Below are positions 17,481 through 25,722 of a stretch of DNA of 52,474 nucleotides, piece by piece; position 1 is the first letter of the stretch, and every line of letters starts with the position of its first letter. The notes under the pieces were generated by a model, which saw nothing but the letters and a program-made list of their open reading frames with translations, did not search any database and had not been told where the DNA came from. The DNA comes from an uncultured Oscillospiraceae bacterium (GTDB lineage Bacteria > Bacillota > Clostridia > Oscillospirales > Oscillospiraceae): the NCBI GenBank assembly GCA_947624585.1, contig CANQKZ010000007.1:1-52474 (forward strand), written 5' to 3'. Made by a program: the position numbers and the translations under genes.

Positions 17481-18518
17481 TTATTCGCCCGTGATACCGG
17501 CGCGGTCGATGGACTCAACGAACTGCTTCTGAAGCACGAAGTACAGGAGCATCAGCGGCAGGACGGTGAGCATGGTTCCCGCCATATTGATGGACTCATT
17601 GAGGCTCGTGGCGCCGCTGACGGCGGTGGATGAGTAGGTGGAGTAGTTGCTGGCGAAGTTCTGGAGCTGGAGCACCAGGGAGGTCATGCCCTGTCCGGCG
17701 ATGCCGCGTACGTAGAGGTTGGTCAGGTACGACTCGTTCCAGTACCACACGAAGGAGAACAGCGCCACGGTGATGAAGGCGGGCTTGGCGCTGGGCAGGG
17801 CCACCTTGTAGAAGGACTCAAAGTAGCCCGCGCCGTCGATCTTGGACGCCTCGATCAGGACCTTGGGGATCTGGCGGAAGAACTGCCAGAAGATGAGGAT
17901 GAAGATGGGGGCGTTGATGCCCTGGCCCACCATGGAGGGCAGGATGAAGGCCCAGATGGTGTTGAGGATGCCAAGCTTGGAGTAGAGCACGTAGGTGGGG
18001 ATCATGGTGACCTGGCTGGGAAGGACGAAGCTCAGGATGATGATGCCCATGCAGATGTTGTGGCCCCGGAAGTTGAACCGGGCCAGGCCGTAGCCGATGA
18101 TGGAGCAGGAGATCAGGTTGCAGATGGTGGGAACGCCCGCGATGATGATGCTCTGCCCCAGGGAGCTCCAGAATTTCATGCTGGCCGCCGCCTGCTTGTA
18201 GTTGCTCAGGTTCAGGGAGCTGGGCAGCCACTTGATGGAGGAGTCCAGAAGGTCGTCCAGAGTCATGAAGCTGGTGGAGACCATGTGGAGGATGGGATAG
18301 AGGTAGATGAAGCCGATGCAGATGAGCAGGGCGTAGACCATGAAGAGCTTCAAAAAGCCCTCTCTGTCCTTGGTGCCCATGAGAAAGCGGCGGACCTTGT
18401 CCTTTGTGATGTTCTTATACCAGGGCTTCTTGCTGTAGGTGTGCTCAGTAGTCCTCTCTTGACGTGGTGCGCGAGGTGATCTTGCCCTGCGCTCTCTGAC
18501 GCTCAATACGTTTTGCAT
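17481..18518 (-). CDS. Sugar ABC transporter permease (MalG type)
   Basis: A 345-residue inner-membrane permease with six expected membrane helices starting near LFMVYALLICIGFIYLYPIL. The EAA loop that docks the ATPase reads EASKIDGAGYFESFYKVALP. The start at 18518 has a strong AAAGGAGG site but lies inside the preceding permease gene, giving a 74-base overlap; the first 40 residues are basic and poorly conserved in character. A later start is possible. It pairs with the upstream MalF-type permease and the downstream solute-binding lipoprotein. Confidence 0.88.
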   Translation of the reverse strand: MQNVLSVRERRARSPRAPRQERTTEHTYSKKPWYKNITKDKVRRFLMGTKDREGFLKLFMVYALLICIGFIYLYPILHMVSTSFMTLDDLLDSSIKWLPSSLNLSNYKQAAASMKFWSSLGQSIIIAGVPTICNLISCSIIGYGLARFNFRGHNICMGIIILSFVLPSQVTMIPTYVLYSKLGILNTIWAFILPSMVGQGINAPIFILIFWQFFRQIPKVLIEASKIDGAGYFESFYKVALPSAKPAFITVALFSFVWYWNESYLTNLYVRGIAGQGMTSLVLQLQNFASNYSTYSSTAVSGATSLNESINMAGTMLTVLPLMLLYFVLQKQFVESIDRAGITGE

Positions 18519-19527
18519 TGCGAACGTTCCTCCTTTCGATCTTTTTACGGTCACGGGCCTCACGCTTCTGGGCCTTCTTGGCGCGCTTGACCTGCTTCTC
18601 ATAGGCGCCCTTGCGGGTCATGAGCAGGAGGGCGAAGAGGCCGACGATGAGCAGGACGACCACGGTGTACAGCCATGCCATGGCCGCCGCGTATCCGTAG
18701 CCCTTCTCCTTGGTGCCGGAGACCATGGAGGTCTGGATGAGCCCGATGATGGGGTTGGTGGAGTTGCTGGAGATGAAGATGACGGTGTAGACCACGTTCA
18801 GGAGGATGAGGGACTTGATGTTGGGAAGGGTGATCTTCCAGAAGCACTCCCACCCGGAGCCGCCGTCGATCTTGGCGGCCTCATACATGGACTTGTCGAT
18901 CTTCTGCAAGCCGGAAAGGAAGATCAGGATCTGGACGCCGGAATACCACAGCGTCGTGATCATGTTGTTGAAGAGGTCCGAGATGGGGTCCGCCAGCATG
19001 GACGGGAGGACCCCCGAGATGGCCGAGGTGATGGCGTTCATGTCGATGGCCGAGACGCTGCCCGCGCCCTCCTCGGTGAGCATCCCCAGGATAGGCCCGG
19101 AGACGATGATGACGGGCAGGAAGAAGATGAGCCGGAAAAACCCCTTTCCCTTGATCTTCATGTTCAGCATCATGGCGATGATCAGGGCGAACACCACGAT
19201 GATGGGCACCGACAGGATGGTGCTTGTGATGTAATCCACCAGCTGCACCAGGAAGTCCGGGTCAGAAAGGAGGATCTGGGTGAAGTTCCCGAACTTCTGG
19301 AAGGTGTACACCAGGCCCTGCGGGGTGTTCCTGATGTTGTTCAGCGAGTACCACAGGCTCGCGCCCAGGGGGTAGGCCATGAAGACGGCGGCGCCGATGA
19401 ACCAGGGGATCATGAAGATGTATCCCTTTCGGGCGTCCCTCTTCTCCAGCTTGCCGGACCGCAGGTGTTTGAGTCTGTTTCTGATCTCTTTTTTGTCCTT
19501 GCGGGTCATTTTTTTCGTTTCTTCCAT
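18445..19527 (-). CDS. Sugar ABC transporter permease (MalF/UgpA type)
   Basis: A permease of about 360 residues with membrane helices from residue 38 on and the EAA loop YEAAKIDGGSGWECFWKITLP. The C-terminus has an unusual basic tail (many Lys/Arg over 50 residues), which overlaps the next gene. The ATG at 19527 follows AGGTGA; a GTG at 19533 overlapping the stop of the DUF5696 gene is the alternative. Either way translation is coupled to the gene upstream. It forms the second permease pair of the locus. Confidence 0.9.
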   Translation of the reverse strand: MEETKKMTRKDKKEIRNRLKHLRSGKLEKRDARKGYIFMIPWFIGAAVFMAYPLGASLWYSLNNIRNTPQGLVYTFQKFGNFTQILLSDPDFLVQLVDYITSTILSVPIIVVFALIIAMMLNMKIKGKGFFRLIFFLPVIIVSGPILGMLTEEGAGSVSAIDMNAITSAISGVLPSMLADPISDLFNNMITTLWYSGVQILIFLSGLQKIDKSMYEAAKIDGGSGWECFWKITLPNIKSLILLNVVYTVIFISSNSTNPIIGLIQTSMVSGTKEKGYGYAAAMAWLYTVVVLLIVGLFALLLMTRKGAYEKQVKRAKKAQKREARDRKKIERRNVRNAKRIERQRAQGKITSRTTSREDY

Positions 19528-19529
19528 CG

Positions 19530-21800
19530 TCACTCACCTACCTTATAGGACAGGGCGTCCACGGTCACGCCGTCGGCGGAGAGGGCCGATGCGGTGTAGT
19601 TCACGTAGATCCTGACTCCGTTTTCATATGTGACACGGACCAGGCCGTTGTCAAGGACTTCGTGGTCAAGGATGCAGGATGTGCCGACGAGCTCGGACAG
19701 GGCCCGCAGCTCCCGGTCATACTGGGCGATGGTCTCCCGGTAGCTGTCGAACTCCAGGGAGTAGAGGTTGGCGGAGTTGGTGTAGATGAGCTTGGAGGAA
19801 TCCTCCGCCGTCACGTAGAAGGAGGGATAGGCCCCGGACTCCACCATCTTCAGGAAGTTCTCGGTCTTGTTGGCCTCAAAGTTCACGTAGTTTGAGTAGA
19901 TGGGGACCACGCCCTTGAGGACCATGGACAGGAACGGGATCTCCTGGTCGATGTACAGGTAATCGGAGGACTCCAGCGGCATATCCAGCATGGCGTCGGC
20001 GTACTTCCACATGTACTGGTTGGGCGTCTCCAGCACCAGGTTCATGTTGGCGTCCACCTCGGACACCGCGTCCAGGAACATATCCATGGTGTCGGTGCGG
20101 GAGTAGTAGTTGCCCTTGTAGCTGTAGCAGAACAGGTTCCCGGTGATGCCGGTGACGGCCATGTTGCGGATGTTGTCCCTGAGGGCGTCCTGCGCCAGGT
20201 CGGCCAGATTCTCGCCGGCCCGGTCGGGCATCAGGTAATAGAAGGAGTCGTAGACCTGGCCGTTGACCTCCTTCTCGAAGGTCCGCTTGTTCAGCTTCTT
20301 CATGGCGCTGTAGGTGCCGGAATTGGTGGAGGCGTTGATGGTCAGGGCGTCGTCCAGAAGGTAGATGGTGTTGCCCTGCTCCGCCTCGCTGAGGATGAGC
20401 TTGGTGAGAGCGGAGGTGCCGCCGATGTCGGAGTCGGCCTTGTACTTTGTGATGGGCGTGTCATAGAGGCCGCCCTTCTGCCAGCCCCGGTAGACGGTGA
20501 GCACGTTGGCCACGCCCTCCCGCCGGAGCTCGGCGTAGATGTCCTCCAGCTGGTCGGTGGTGGTCATGGGGACGCCGGTGGTGCCCATGAGGAACTCCTC
20601 CCGCTCGCTGCCCAGCACGTCCACGCGGGTGTTGTAGCTGAGGTTGCGCTTCTCAAGCCTGCCGGTGCCGAGAAGGTAATTCCTGTAAGCGTTTGCCATT
20701 CCGGCGTAATCCGCGTCCTCCCCGGACAGGAGGCAGTAGCGGATCTGCAAATCGGAGTGGATCCTGTCGGCCTCCACCGTCAGGGCGGTGTTGGCGGTGC
20801 TGGAGTTGGAGAGGGGCTGGTTGTACACGTCCCTCAGAAGGAACCGGGCGTAGATGCGGTTGTAGTTGATGCGCGCGCCGTTGGGCTGGGCCTCGATGGT
20901 GGCCCGCTCGTCGCCGCTCTCCACGATGCCCAGGTACGCGAACTGATCGTCCGTATGGGCCATGCCGAACACGGGGGCCAGGACGGGGTTGGCGTCCACC
21001 ACCGTCTCATACCGCTCCCACAGGGTGGAGGTGCTGACGAGATCGGTGATGCCCACGTCGGTGCCGTAGATGAGCCCGGAGAATCCGCTGGCGTAGCGGC
21101 CCTCCTTGTCGTTGAGGTAGATGAGGGCGCCGTTGCCGTCGGGGATCATCATGTAGCCGTCCTGCTCGCCGAGGTACGTGTACCCCAGGAACGGGAAGAC
21201 GCTGACGGTGTAGATGTAGTTGCCCTCCTTGTTCTCCTGGATGGTCTCCTCGGGGACCCGGACCACCAGCTCGTCGCCGATGAGGCTGACCTCCACCCCC
21301 AGGGCGAAGCCGTACTGGTCGAAGCTGATCTCCGCGTAGATGCCGTTGTCGGTGTACCACGTGGTGATCTTGTTCTCGGTGGTGTTCATATTGATCTTGT
21401 CGGCGTATTTTGTGGTCTTTTCAATGGTGCTGAGGACGATGCCGCTCTTCATGGTGCCGGTCCAGTCGGCGTTGCTCTTGCCGTCGTCCTTCTCGTCGGA
21501 GACGGTGGACTCCATGACGGCCCCGGTCCTCTTGTCCTCCAGCTTGATGGAGAAGCGCGGCTCGTAGTAGTACAGCTTGTAGTGGTCGTTCTCCGCCACC
21601 GGGACGTAATCCGTCTTGGCCGCGTCCTCCACCAGGCCCTTCACGGCGGGCTTGGGACTTGTGTGGACGCGGTTTGTGGAGACGATCTTATCCGTCCGGC
21701 TGCCCAGGACGATGAGCGTCACCGCGATGGCGGCCAGCACCAGGACCACAGCCAGGATCACCGCGAGCCAAACGATTTTTTTACGCTTTTTAGTAGCCAA
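19530..21800 (-). CDS. DUF5696 membrane-anchored extracellular protein
   Basis: A 756-residue protein recognised as DUF5696. A basic start and one membrane helix (about 10-32) anchor a large outer domain. The first half is beta-rich (SIKLEDKRTGAVME and EISFDQYGFALGVEVSLIGD); the second half has segments such as VLTVYRGWQKGGLYD and SDYLYIDQEIPFLSMVLKG that look like a TIM-barrel carbohydrate-active fold. The start is a TTG with GAGGGGGTG upstream, overlapping the NHL/Yip1 gene by 11 bases. It sits between two permease pairs. A glycan-processing or sensing role is inferred from context only; no catalytic residues are proved. Confidence 0.82.
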   Translation of the reverse strand: MATKKRKKIVWLAVILAVVLVLAAIAVTLIVLGSRTDKIVSTNRVHTSPKPAVKGLVEDAAKTDYVPVAENDHYKLYYYEPRFSIKLEDKRTGAVMESTVSDEKDDGKSNADWTGTMKSGIVLSTIEKTTKYADKINMNTTENKITTWYTDNGIYAEISFDQYGFALGVEVSLIGDELVVRVPEETIQENKEGNYIYTVSVFPFLGYTYLGEQDGYMMIPDGNGALIYLNDKEGRYASGFSGLIYGTDVGITDLVSTSTLWERYETVVDANPVLAPVFGMAHTDDQFAYLGIVESGDERATIEAQPNGARINYNRIYARFLLRDVYNQPLSNSSTANTALTVEADRIHSDLQIRYCLLSGEDADYAGMANAYRNYLLGTGRLEKRNLSYNTRVDVLGSEREEFLMGTTGVPMTTTDQLEDIYAELRREGVANVLTVYRGWQKGGLYDTPITKYKADSDIGGTSALTKLILSEAEQGNTIYLLDDALTINASTNSGTYSAMKKLNKRTFEKEVNGQVYDSFYYLMPDRAGENLADLAQDALRDNIRNMAVTGITGNLFCYSYKGNYYSRTDTMDMFLDAVSEVDANMNLVLETPNQYMWKYADAMLDMPLESSDYLYIDQEIPFLSMVLKGVVPIYSNYVNFEANKTENFLKMVESGAYPSFYVTAEDSSKLIYTNSANLYSLEFDSYRETIAQYDRELRALSELVGTSCILDHEVLDNGLVRVTYENGVRIYVNYTASALSADGVTVDALSYKVGE

Positions 21801-23844
21801 GTCTGTACACCCCCTCGCCTGCGATCGCTACAATGAAGTCGAATACCTGTGCCCAAAGGACGTAGATGATGAAGATCAGAAGCGCCAGGATGAGCGCCGT
21901 GAACGCCGTCAGGAAGATGACCTTCACGGTTTCCTTGGCGGAGAAGTTGTTGACCTCCTTAAGTCCTATGACCGCGATCACCGCGATCCAGATGTAGATG
22001 ACGATCTCCAGCATATTGGTGAGGAAGATCTCGTTCATCGTCAGGATGTGGCTGAGGGCGTAGACCACGGGCATCAGGATGATGTAGGGGACCAGGCTGT
22101 AGCAGAAGAAGGTGTAGATCTTCTTCACGGTGCCTTCGCCCTCGTTGATGGTGCACACAAGGTATGTGCAGGCGGTGAGCGCCGCCATCACGGCCAGGAT
22201 CATGCCCACGTCGCTGAGAATCTCGTACCGGCCCTCCATGACGGTCTTCATCAGGAACCCGCAGGTGTACTTCATGACCACGTACTCCACCATGAAGATG
22301 AGCAGGAGGAAGGAGGACACCAGCCAGTTGGCCCGGCCCTCGGCGGCGATGCCGTAGGCCCCGTCATTGGGCTTGCGGATGTAGTACCCGGCGTAGAACA
22401 GATTGGACATGAAGCTGTTCTGTTTCAGCTTCCGGATGGCCCGCCGGGGCTTGCGGAGGATGTGGTTCCTCTTGTCCATGGCCTTGATGACCTTGTAGGC
22501 GATGAACAGGAGCACGCACAGGAGGATGGCGGTCATGATGTTGTTCTTCAGCCACACGTTCCGAAGCTCCCAGTAGGCGTCGGAGTACCCGTCATAGTCC
22601 TTGGCGAGACGCGCGTACCGGAGCGCCGCGGTGTAGTTCTCCTCCTGGAAGTAGCTGCGGCCCATGGCCTTGTTGGCGTAGTCGAACATGGAGTTCATGC
22701 GGAGCACCTGGGACAGGGGCTCCTTGGCCTCGGTGTAGCGGCCCTTGGAGTAGAGGTACAGGGCGTTGTGCAGGAGGTTGGTGAACTCCGTGGGCTCGTA
22801 GATCTGCACCTGGGCCATATCGGAGTCCAGCACGTAGATGCGGTCCTCGGTGTCCAGGGCGATGCCGCTGACCATCTTCGAGAGGCCCACGCGCTGGGTG
22901 TCGTCGTTGGGTCCGCCGAAGGTGAAGAGCATCTCGCCCTCGTTGTTGTACTCGAAGATGTACCCCTGCTGGTCCGCCACGTAGACGTTGTCGTGGTTGC
23001 CCGCCACCACCGCCACGGGGGTGTCGGCGTAGGTCCCGTCGGTGTTGTGGATCATGTTGGTTCCGGCGATGTTCAGCCTCTTGAGGGTGTCGTTCTGATT
23101 GCCGCGTGTGACGGTGTAGATGAGGCCCTTGGAGTCGATGCCGAGGTTCGTGGGCGTCGCCGGGATGTTGCTGACCATCTTGGCCCGCTGGGCGTCGGTG
23201 AGGATGGCCCGGTAGATGATGGTCATGATGTCGGTGGTGGTGTAGTTGGTGCCGAAGTAGCCCAGGAAGGTGCCTCCCTCGGTGGGGGAGATCTCAACGA
23301 TGCCGTTGGTGTTGGATTCGCACACGATGAACATGATCCCGGCGTCGTTGACCACGATCTTGATGGGCTGGAAGCCCATGGCGTCGCCGTACAGGGGGCT
23401 GGTGGGCTTGCCGTACCGCTGGATCACGTTCCCCTGCTGGTCGAAGACGAAGATCATCTGGGCGTCCCGGTCGGCCACGTAGATGTTGCCGTTGTCGGTG
23501 ACGAACACGCCCCTGGGGCTCACCAGGGTCCCCTCGCCCACCGTCTTGATGAGCTCGCCGTCCAGGGTGCCCACCACGATGCGGGCGTTGCCGGTGTCGG
23601 CTATGTACATATGTCCGTCGGAGGCGATGCAGATGTCGCTGGGGGCCGTGAGGGTGACCTCCTCGCCAAACTTGGTGATGGTCGCGTATGCCAGATACGC
23701 CGTCTGGGTCTGGCGGATCTGTCCGTAGCCGTTGATGGTGTAGGTGACGTAGGGCGTGTCCGCCATGGCCGCCATGGGAAGGAACAGGGCGGCCGCCATC
23801 ACCAGCACCAGAGCCAGGACGGAAAGTCTTTTCAGCTTTCTCAT
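21790..23844 (-). CDS. NHL-repeat/Yip1-domain membrane protein
   Basis: A 684-residue protein with an unusual domain order. A signal peptide (1-28) is followed by an extracellular NHL beta-propeller (about 60-340; repeats such as PSDICIASDGHMYIADTGN and SPRGVFVTDNGNIYVADRD). A short TPR-like helical part comes next (about 350-410), then one membrane helix (about 425-445), a cytoplasmic basic stretch and a C-terminal multi-pass Yip1-like domain (about 500-684). The gene overlaps DUF5696 by 11 bases and follows a permease gene by 12, so it belongs to the transport operon. It may organise or monitor the transporter; that is inference. The biochemical role is unknown. Confidence 0.82.
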   Translation of the reverse strand: MRKLKRLSVLALVLVMAAALFLPMAAMADTPYVTYTINGYGQIRQTQTAYLAYATITKFGEEVTLTAPSDICIASDGHMYIADTGNARIVVGTLDGELIKTVGEGTLVSPRGVFVTDNGNIYVADRDAQMIFVFDQQGNVIQRYGKPTSPLYGDAMGFQPIKIVVNDAGIMFIVCESNTNGIVEISPTEGGTFLGYFGTNYTTTDIMTIIYRAILTDAQRAKMVSNIPATPTNLGIDSKGLIYTVTRGNQNDTLKRLNIAGTNMIHNTDGTYADTPVAVVAGNHDNVYVADQQGYIFEYNNEGEMLFTFGGPNDDTQRVGLSKMVSGIALDTEDRIYVLDSDMAQVQIYEPTEFTNLLHNALYLYSKGRYTEAKEPLSQVLRMNSMFDYANKAMGRSYFQEENYTAALRYARLAKDYDGYSDAYWELRNVWLKNNIMTAILLCVLLFIAYKVIKAMDKRNHILRKPRRAIRKLKQNSFMSNLFYAGYYIRKPNDGAYGIAAEGRANWLVSSFLLLIFMVEYVVMKYTCGFLMKTVMEGRYEILSDVGMILAVMAALTACTYLVCTINEGEGTVKKIYTFFCYSLVPYIILMPVVYALSHILTMNEIFLTNMLEIVIYIWIAVIAVIGLKEVNNFSAKETVKVIFLTAFTALILALLIFIIYVLWAQVFDFIVAIAGEGVYRLGY

Positions 23845-23856
23845 CTTCCGCCCCCC

Positions 23857-24723
23857 TTACTTAATGCCGGAGCTGGCCATGGTGTTCATAACCTTATTCT
23901 GGAGAATGATGAAGAGGATAAGGTTAGGAAGGAACATGATCAGCGACGCGGCGGCGCCCATGCCCTGGCCGGCAACGGAGTTGTTGGCGTTGACAAGGGT
24001 GTTCATGTAGAAGGTCAGGGTCTTCATGCTGTCGTCGTTGAAGTAGTAGTTGGAGGTCTCCATGTTGGTCCAGACCTGCTGGAACACCAGGATGGAGGCG
24101 GTGGCGATGGCGGGCTTGATCATGGGAAGGATGACCTTCAGGTACACGTCAAGGTCCGTGGCGCCGTCCATATACGCGGCCTCCAGCAGGGAGTCGGGCA
24201 CCTGGTCCACGAACTGCTTCACCAGGAACAGGGCCACGGGCATGGCCACCAGCGGGAGCACGTGGGCCCAGACGCTGTCCACCAGGCCCAGCTTGCAGAC
24301 CACCAGGAACCGGGGGATCAGCACGGCGGTGGAGACGAACATGATGGCGATCTGGTTGATCTGCGCCAGCATATTCCGGCCCTTGAACTTGATCTTGGAC
24401 AGGGCGAAGGCCGACATGGTGGTCAGCAGCAGCGACAGCCCCACCGTGAGGGCGGTGACCAGCACGCTGTTGAACACGTAACGGCTCAGCGGGATGCCGC
24501 TGGTGTTGGAGAACTTCATGAGCTTTGTGAAGTTGTCCAGCGTGGCGTTCTTCACAAAGAAGGTGGGCGGGAACGCGAAGAGCTCCTCCATGGGCTTGAA
24601 CGCATGGTTTATGATGAAGATGATGGGCATTCCCATGAAGATGACCAGGGGCAGGATGATCAGGATGATCTTGAGCTGCCCGGGCTCAAACTTTTTCGGG
24701 TTAATTTTCTTCCCCTTGTTCAT
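23857..24723 (-). CDS. Carbohydrate ABC transporter permease (MalG type)
   Basis: A 288-residue permease with six predicted membrane helices beginning at [20 protein letters not shown]. The EAA loop reads [30 protein letters not shown] precedes the ATG, and the gene overlaps the upstream permease by 23 bases. It completes the first permease pair, which serves the 989-residue binding protein upstream. Confidence 0.92.
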   Translation of the reverse strand: MNKGKKINPKKFEPGQLKIILIILPLVIFMGMPIIFIINHAFKPMEELFAFPPTFFVKNATLDNFTKLMKFSNTSGIPLSRYVFNSVLVTALTVGLSLLLTTMSAFALSKIKFKGRNMLAQINQIAIMFVSTAVLIPRFLVVCKLGLVDSVWAHVLPLVAMPVALFLVKQFVDQVPDSLLEAAYMDGATDLDVYLKVILPMIKPAIATASILVFQQVWTNMETSNYYFNDDSMKTLTFYMNTLVNANNSVAGQGMGAAASLIMFLPNLILFIILQNKVMNTMASSGIK

Positions 24724-25708
24724 CGTCGGGTCCTCCTTTCTTTCCGTATGGATCTTTCTCGGTCAGAAGTACATTGGCCGCCTTGCTGAAGATCTGGACG
24801 ATCAGCAGCAGCACGACGGACAGCGCCGCCGCGTACCCCATCTCATACCGGGCGAAGCCGTAGTCCTCGATGTGGTTGACCAGCAGCTGGGACGCATACC
24901 CCGGCGAGGGGTTGCCCACCAGCATCGACGTGATCATGCCGTTCTGGAAGGCGTTCACGATGGACATGACGGCGGCGAAGAGCATCTGGGGCTTCATCTG
25001 GGGGATGGTGATGTAGATCATCTCCTGGAAGCGGTTGGAGATGCCGTCGATGGACGCCGCCTCATAGAGGGATTCGTCGTTGTTGAGGATACCGGCGATC
25101 ATGGAGAGGAATCCGATGCCCATGGAGGACCACAGTCCGATGACGATGACGATGGGCAGGAGGAACCTGGTGTCCGTCAGCCATATGATGGGCTCCGTGA
25201 TGACGCCCAGCTCCATGAGCCAGCTGTTGAGAAGGCCCGCCTGGTCGCCGGAGAAGATGACCTTCCAGAGGACCGTCATGGCCACGCCCGTGGTCATGCT
25301 GGGGGAGTAGAGGATCAGGGCGAAGACGGTGCGGACGGGCTTCGTCAGGTTGCACAGCGCCCAGGCCAGCACGAAGGAGAGGACGTAGCCGCCGATACCG
25401 ACGACCACCGCGTACACCACCGTGTTGGGGAGGACGTTCTTCATGAACACCTCGTCGTTTGTGAGGATGGTGATGTAGTTTAAGAACCCCACGAACTTCG
25501 GGAACTGGATGGCGTTGAAGTTTGTGAAGGACAGGATCACCGCCAGGATGACGGGGACCAGGATGAAGATGGAGAAGATCAGCGCGTAGGGCCCTATGAA
25601 CGCCCAGCCGTGCCAGTTGTTCTCCCGGCGCGATATTTTGTTCTTCTTTTTCTTCTTCGGCGCCGCCTCCACGGCGGGCGCCCGCTTTACCAAAGTGTCA
25701 GTTGCCAC
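24701..25708 (-). CDS. Sugar ABC transporter permease (MalF/UgpA type)
   Basis: A 335-residue permease. A Lys-rich cytoplasmic N-terminus precedes helices starting at [20 protein letters not shown]. The EAA loop reads [22 protein letters not shown]. The start is GTG with GAGGAGGTG about eight bases upstream. Only 14 bases separate it from the binding-protein gene, so the two are cotranscribed. Confidence 0.92.
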   Translation of the reverse strand: MATDTLVKRAPAVEAAPKKKKKNKISRRENNWHGWAFIGPYALIFSIFILVPVILAVILSFTNFNAIQFPKFVGFLNYITILTNDEVFMKNVLPNTVVYAVVVGIGGYVLSFVLAWALCNLTKPVRTVFALILYSPSMTTGVAMTVLWKVIFSGDQAGLLNSWLMELGVITEPIIWLTDTRFLLPIVIVIGLWSSMGIGFLSMIAGILNNDESLYEAASIDGISNRFQEMIYITIPQMKPQMLFAAVMSIVNAFQNGMITSMLVGNPSPGYASQLLVNHIEDYGFARYEMGYAAALSVVLLLIVQIFSKAANVLLTEKDPYGKKGGPDDEQGEEN

Positions 25709-25722
25709 GAACGATCACCTCC

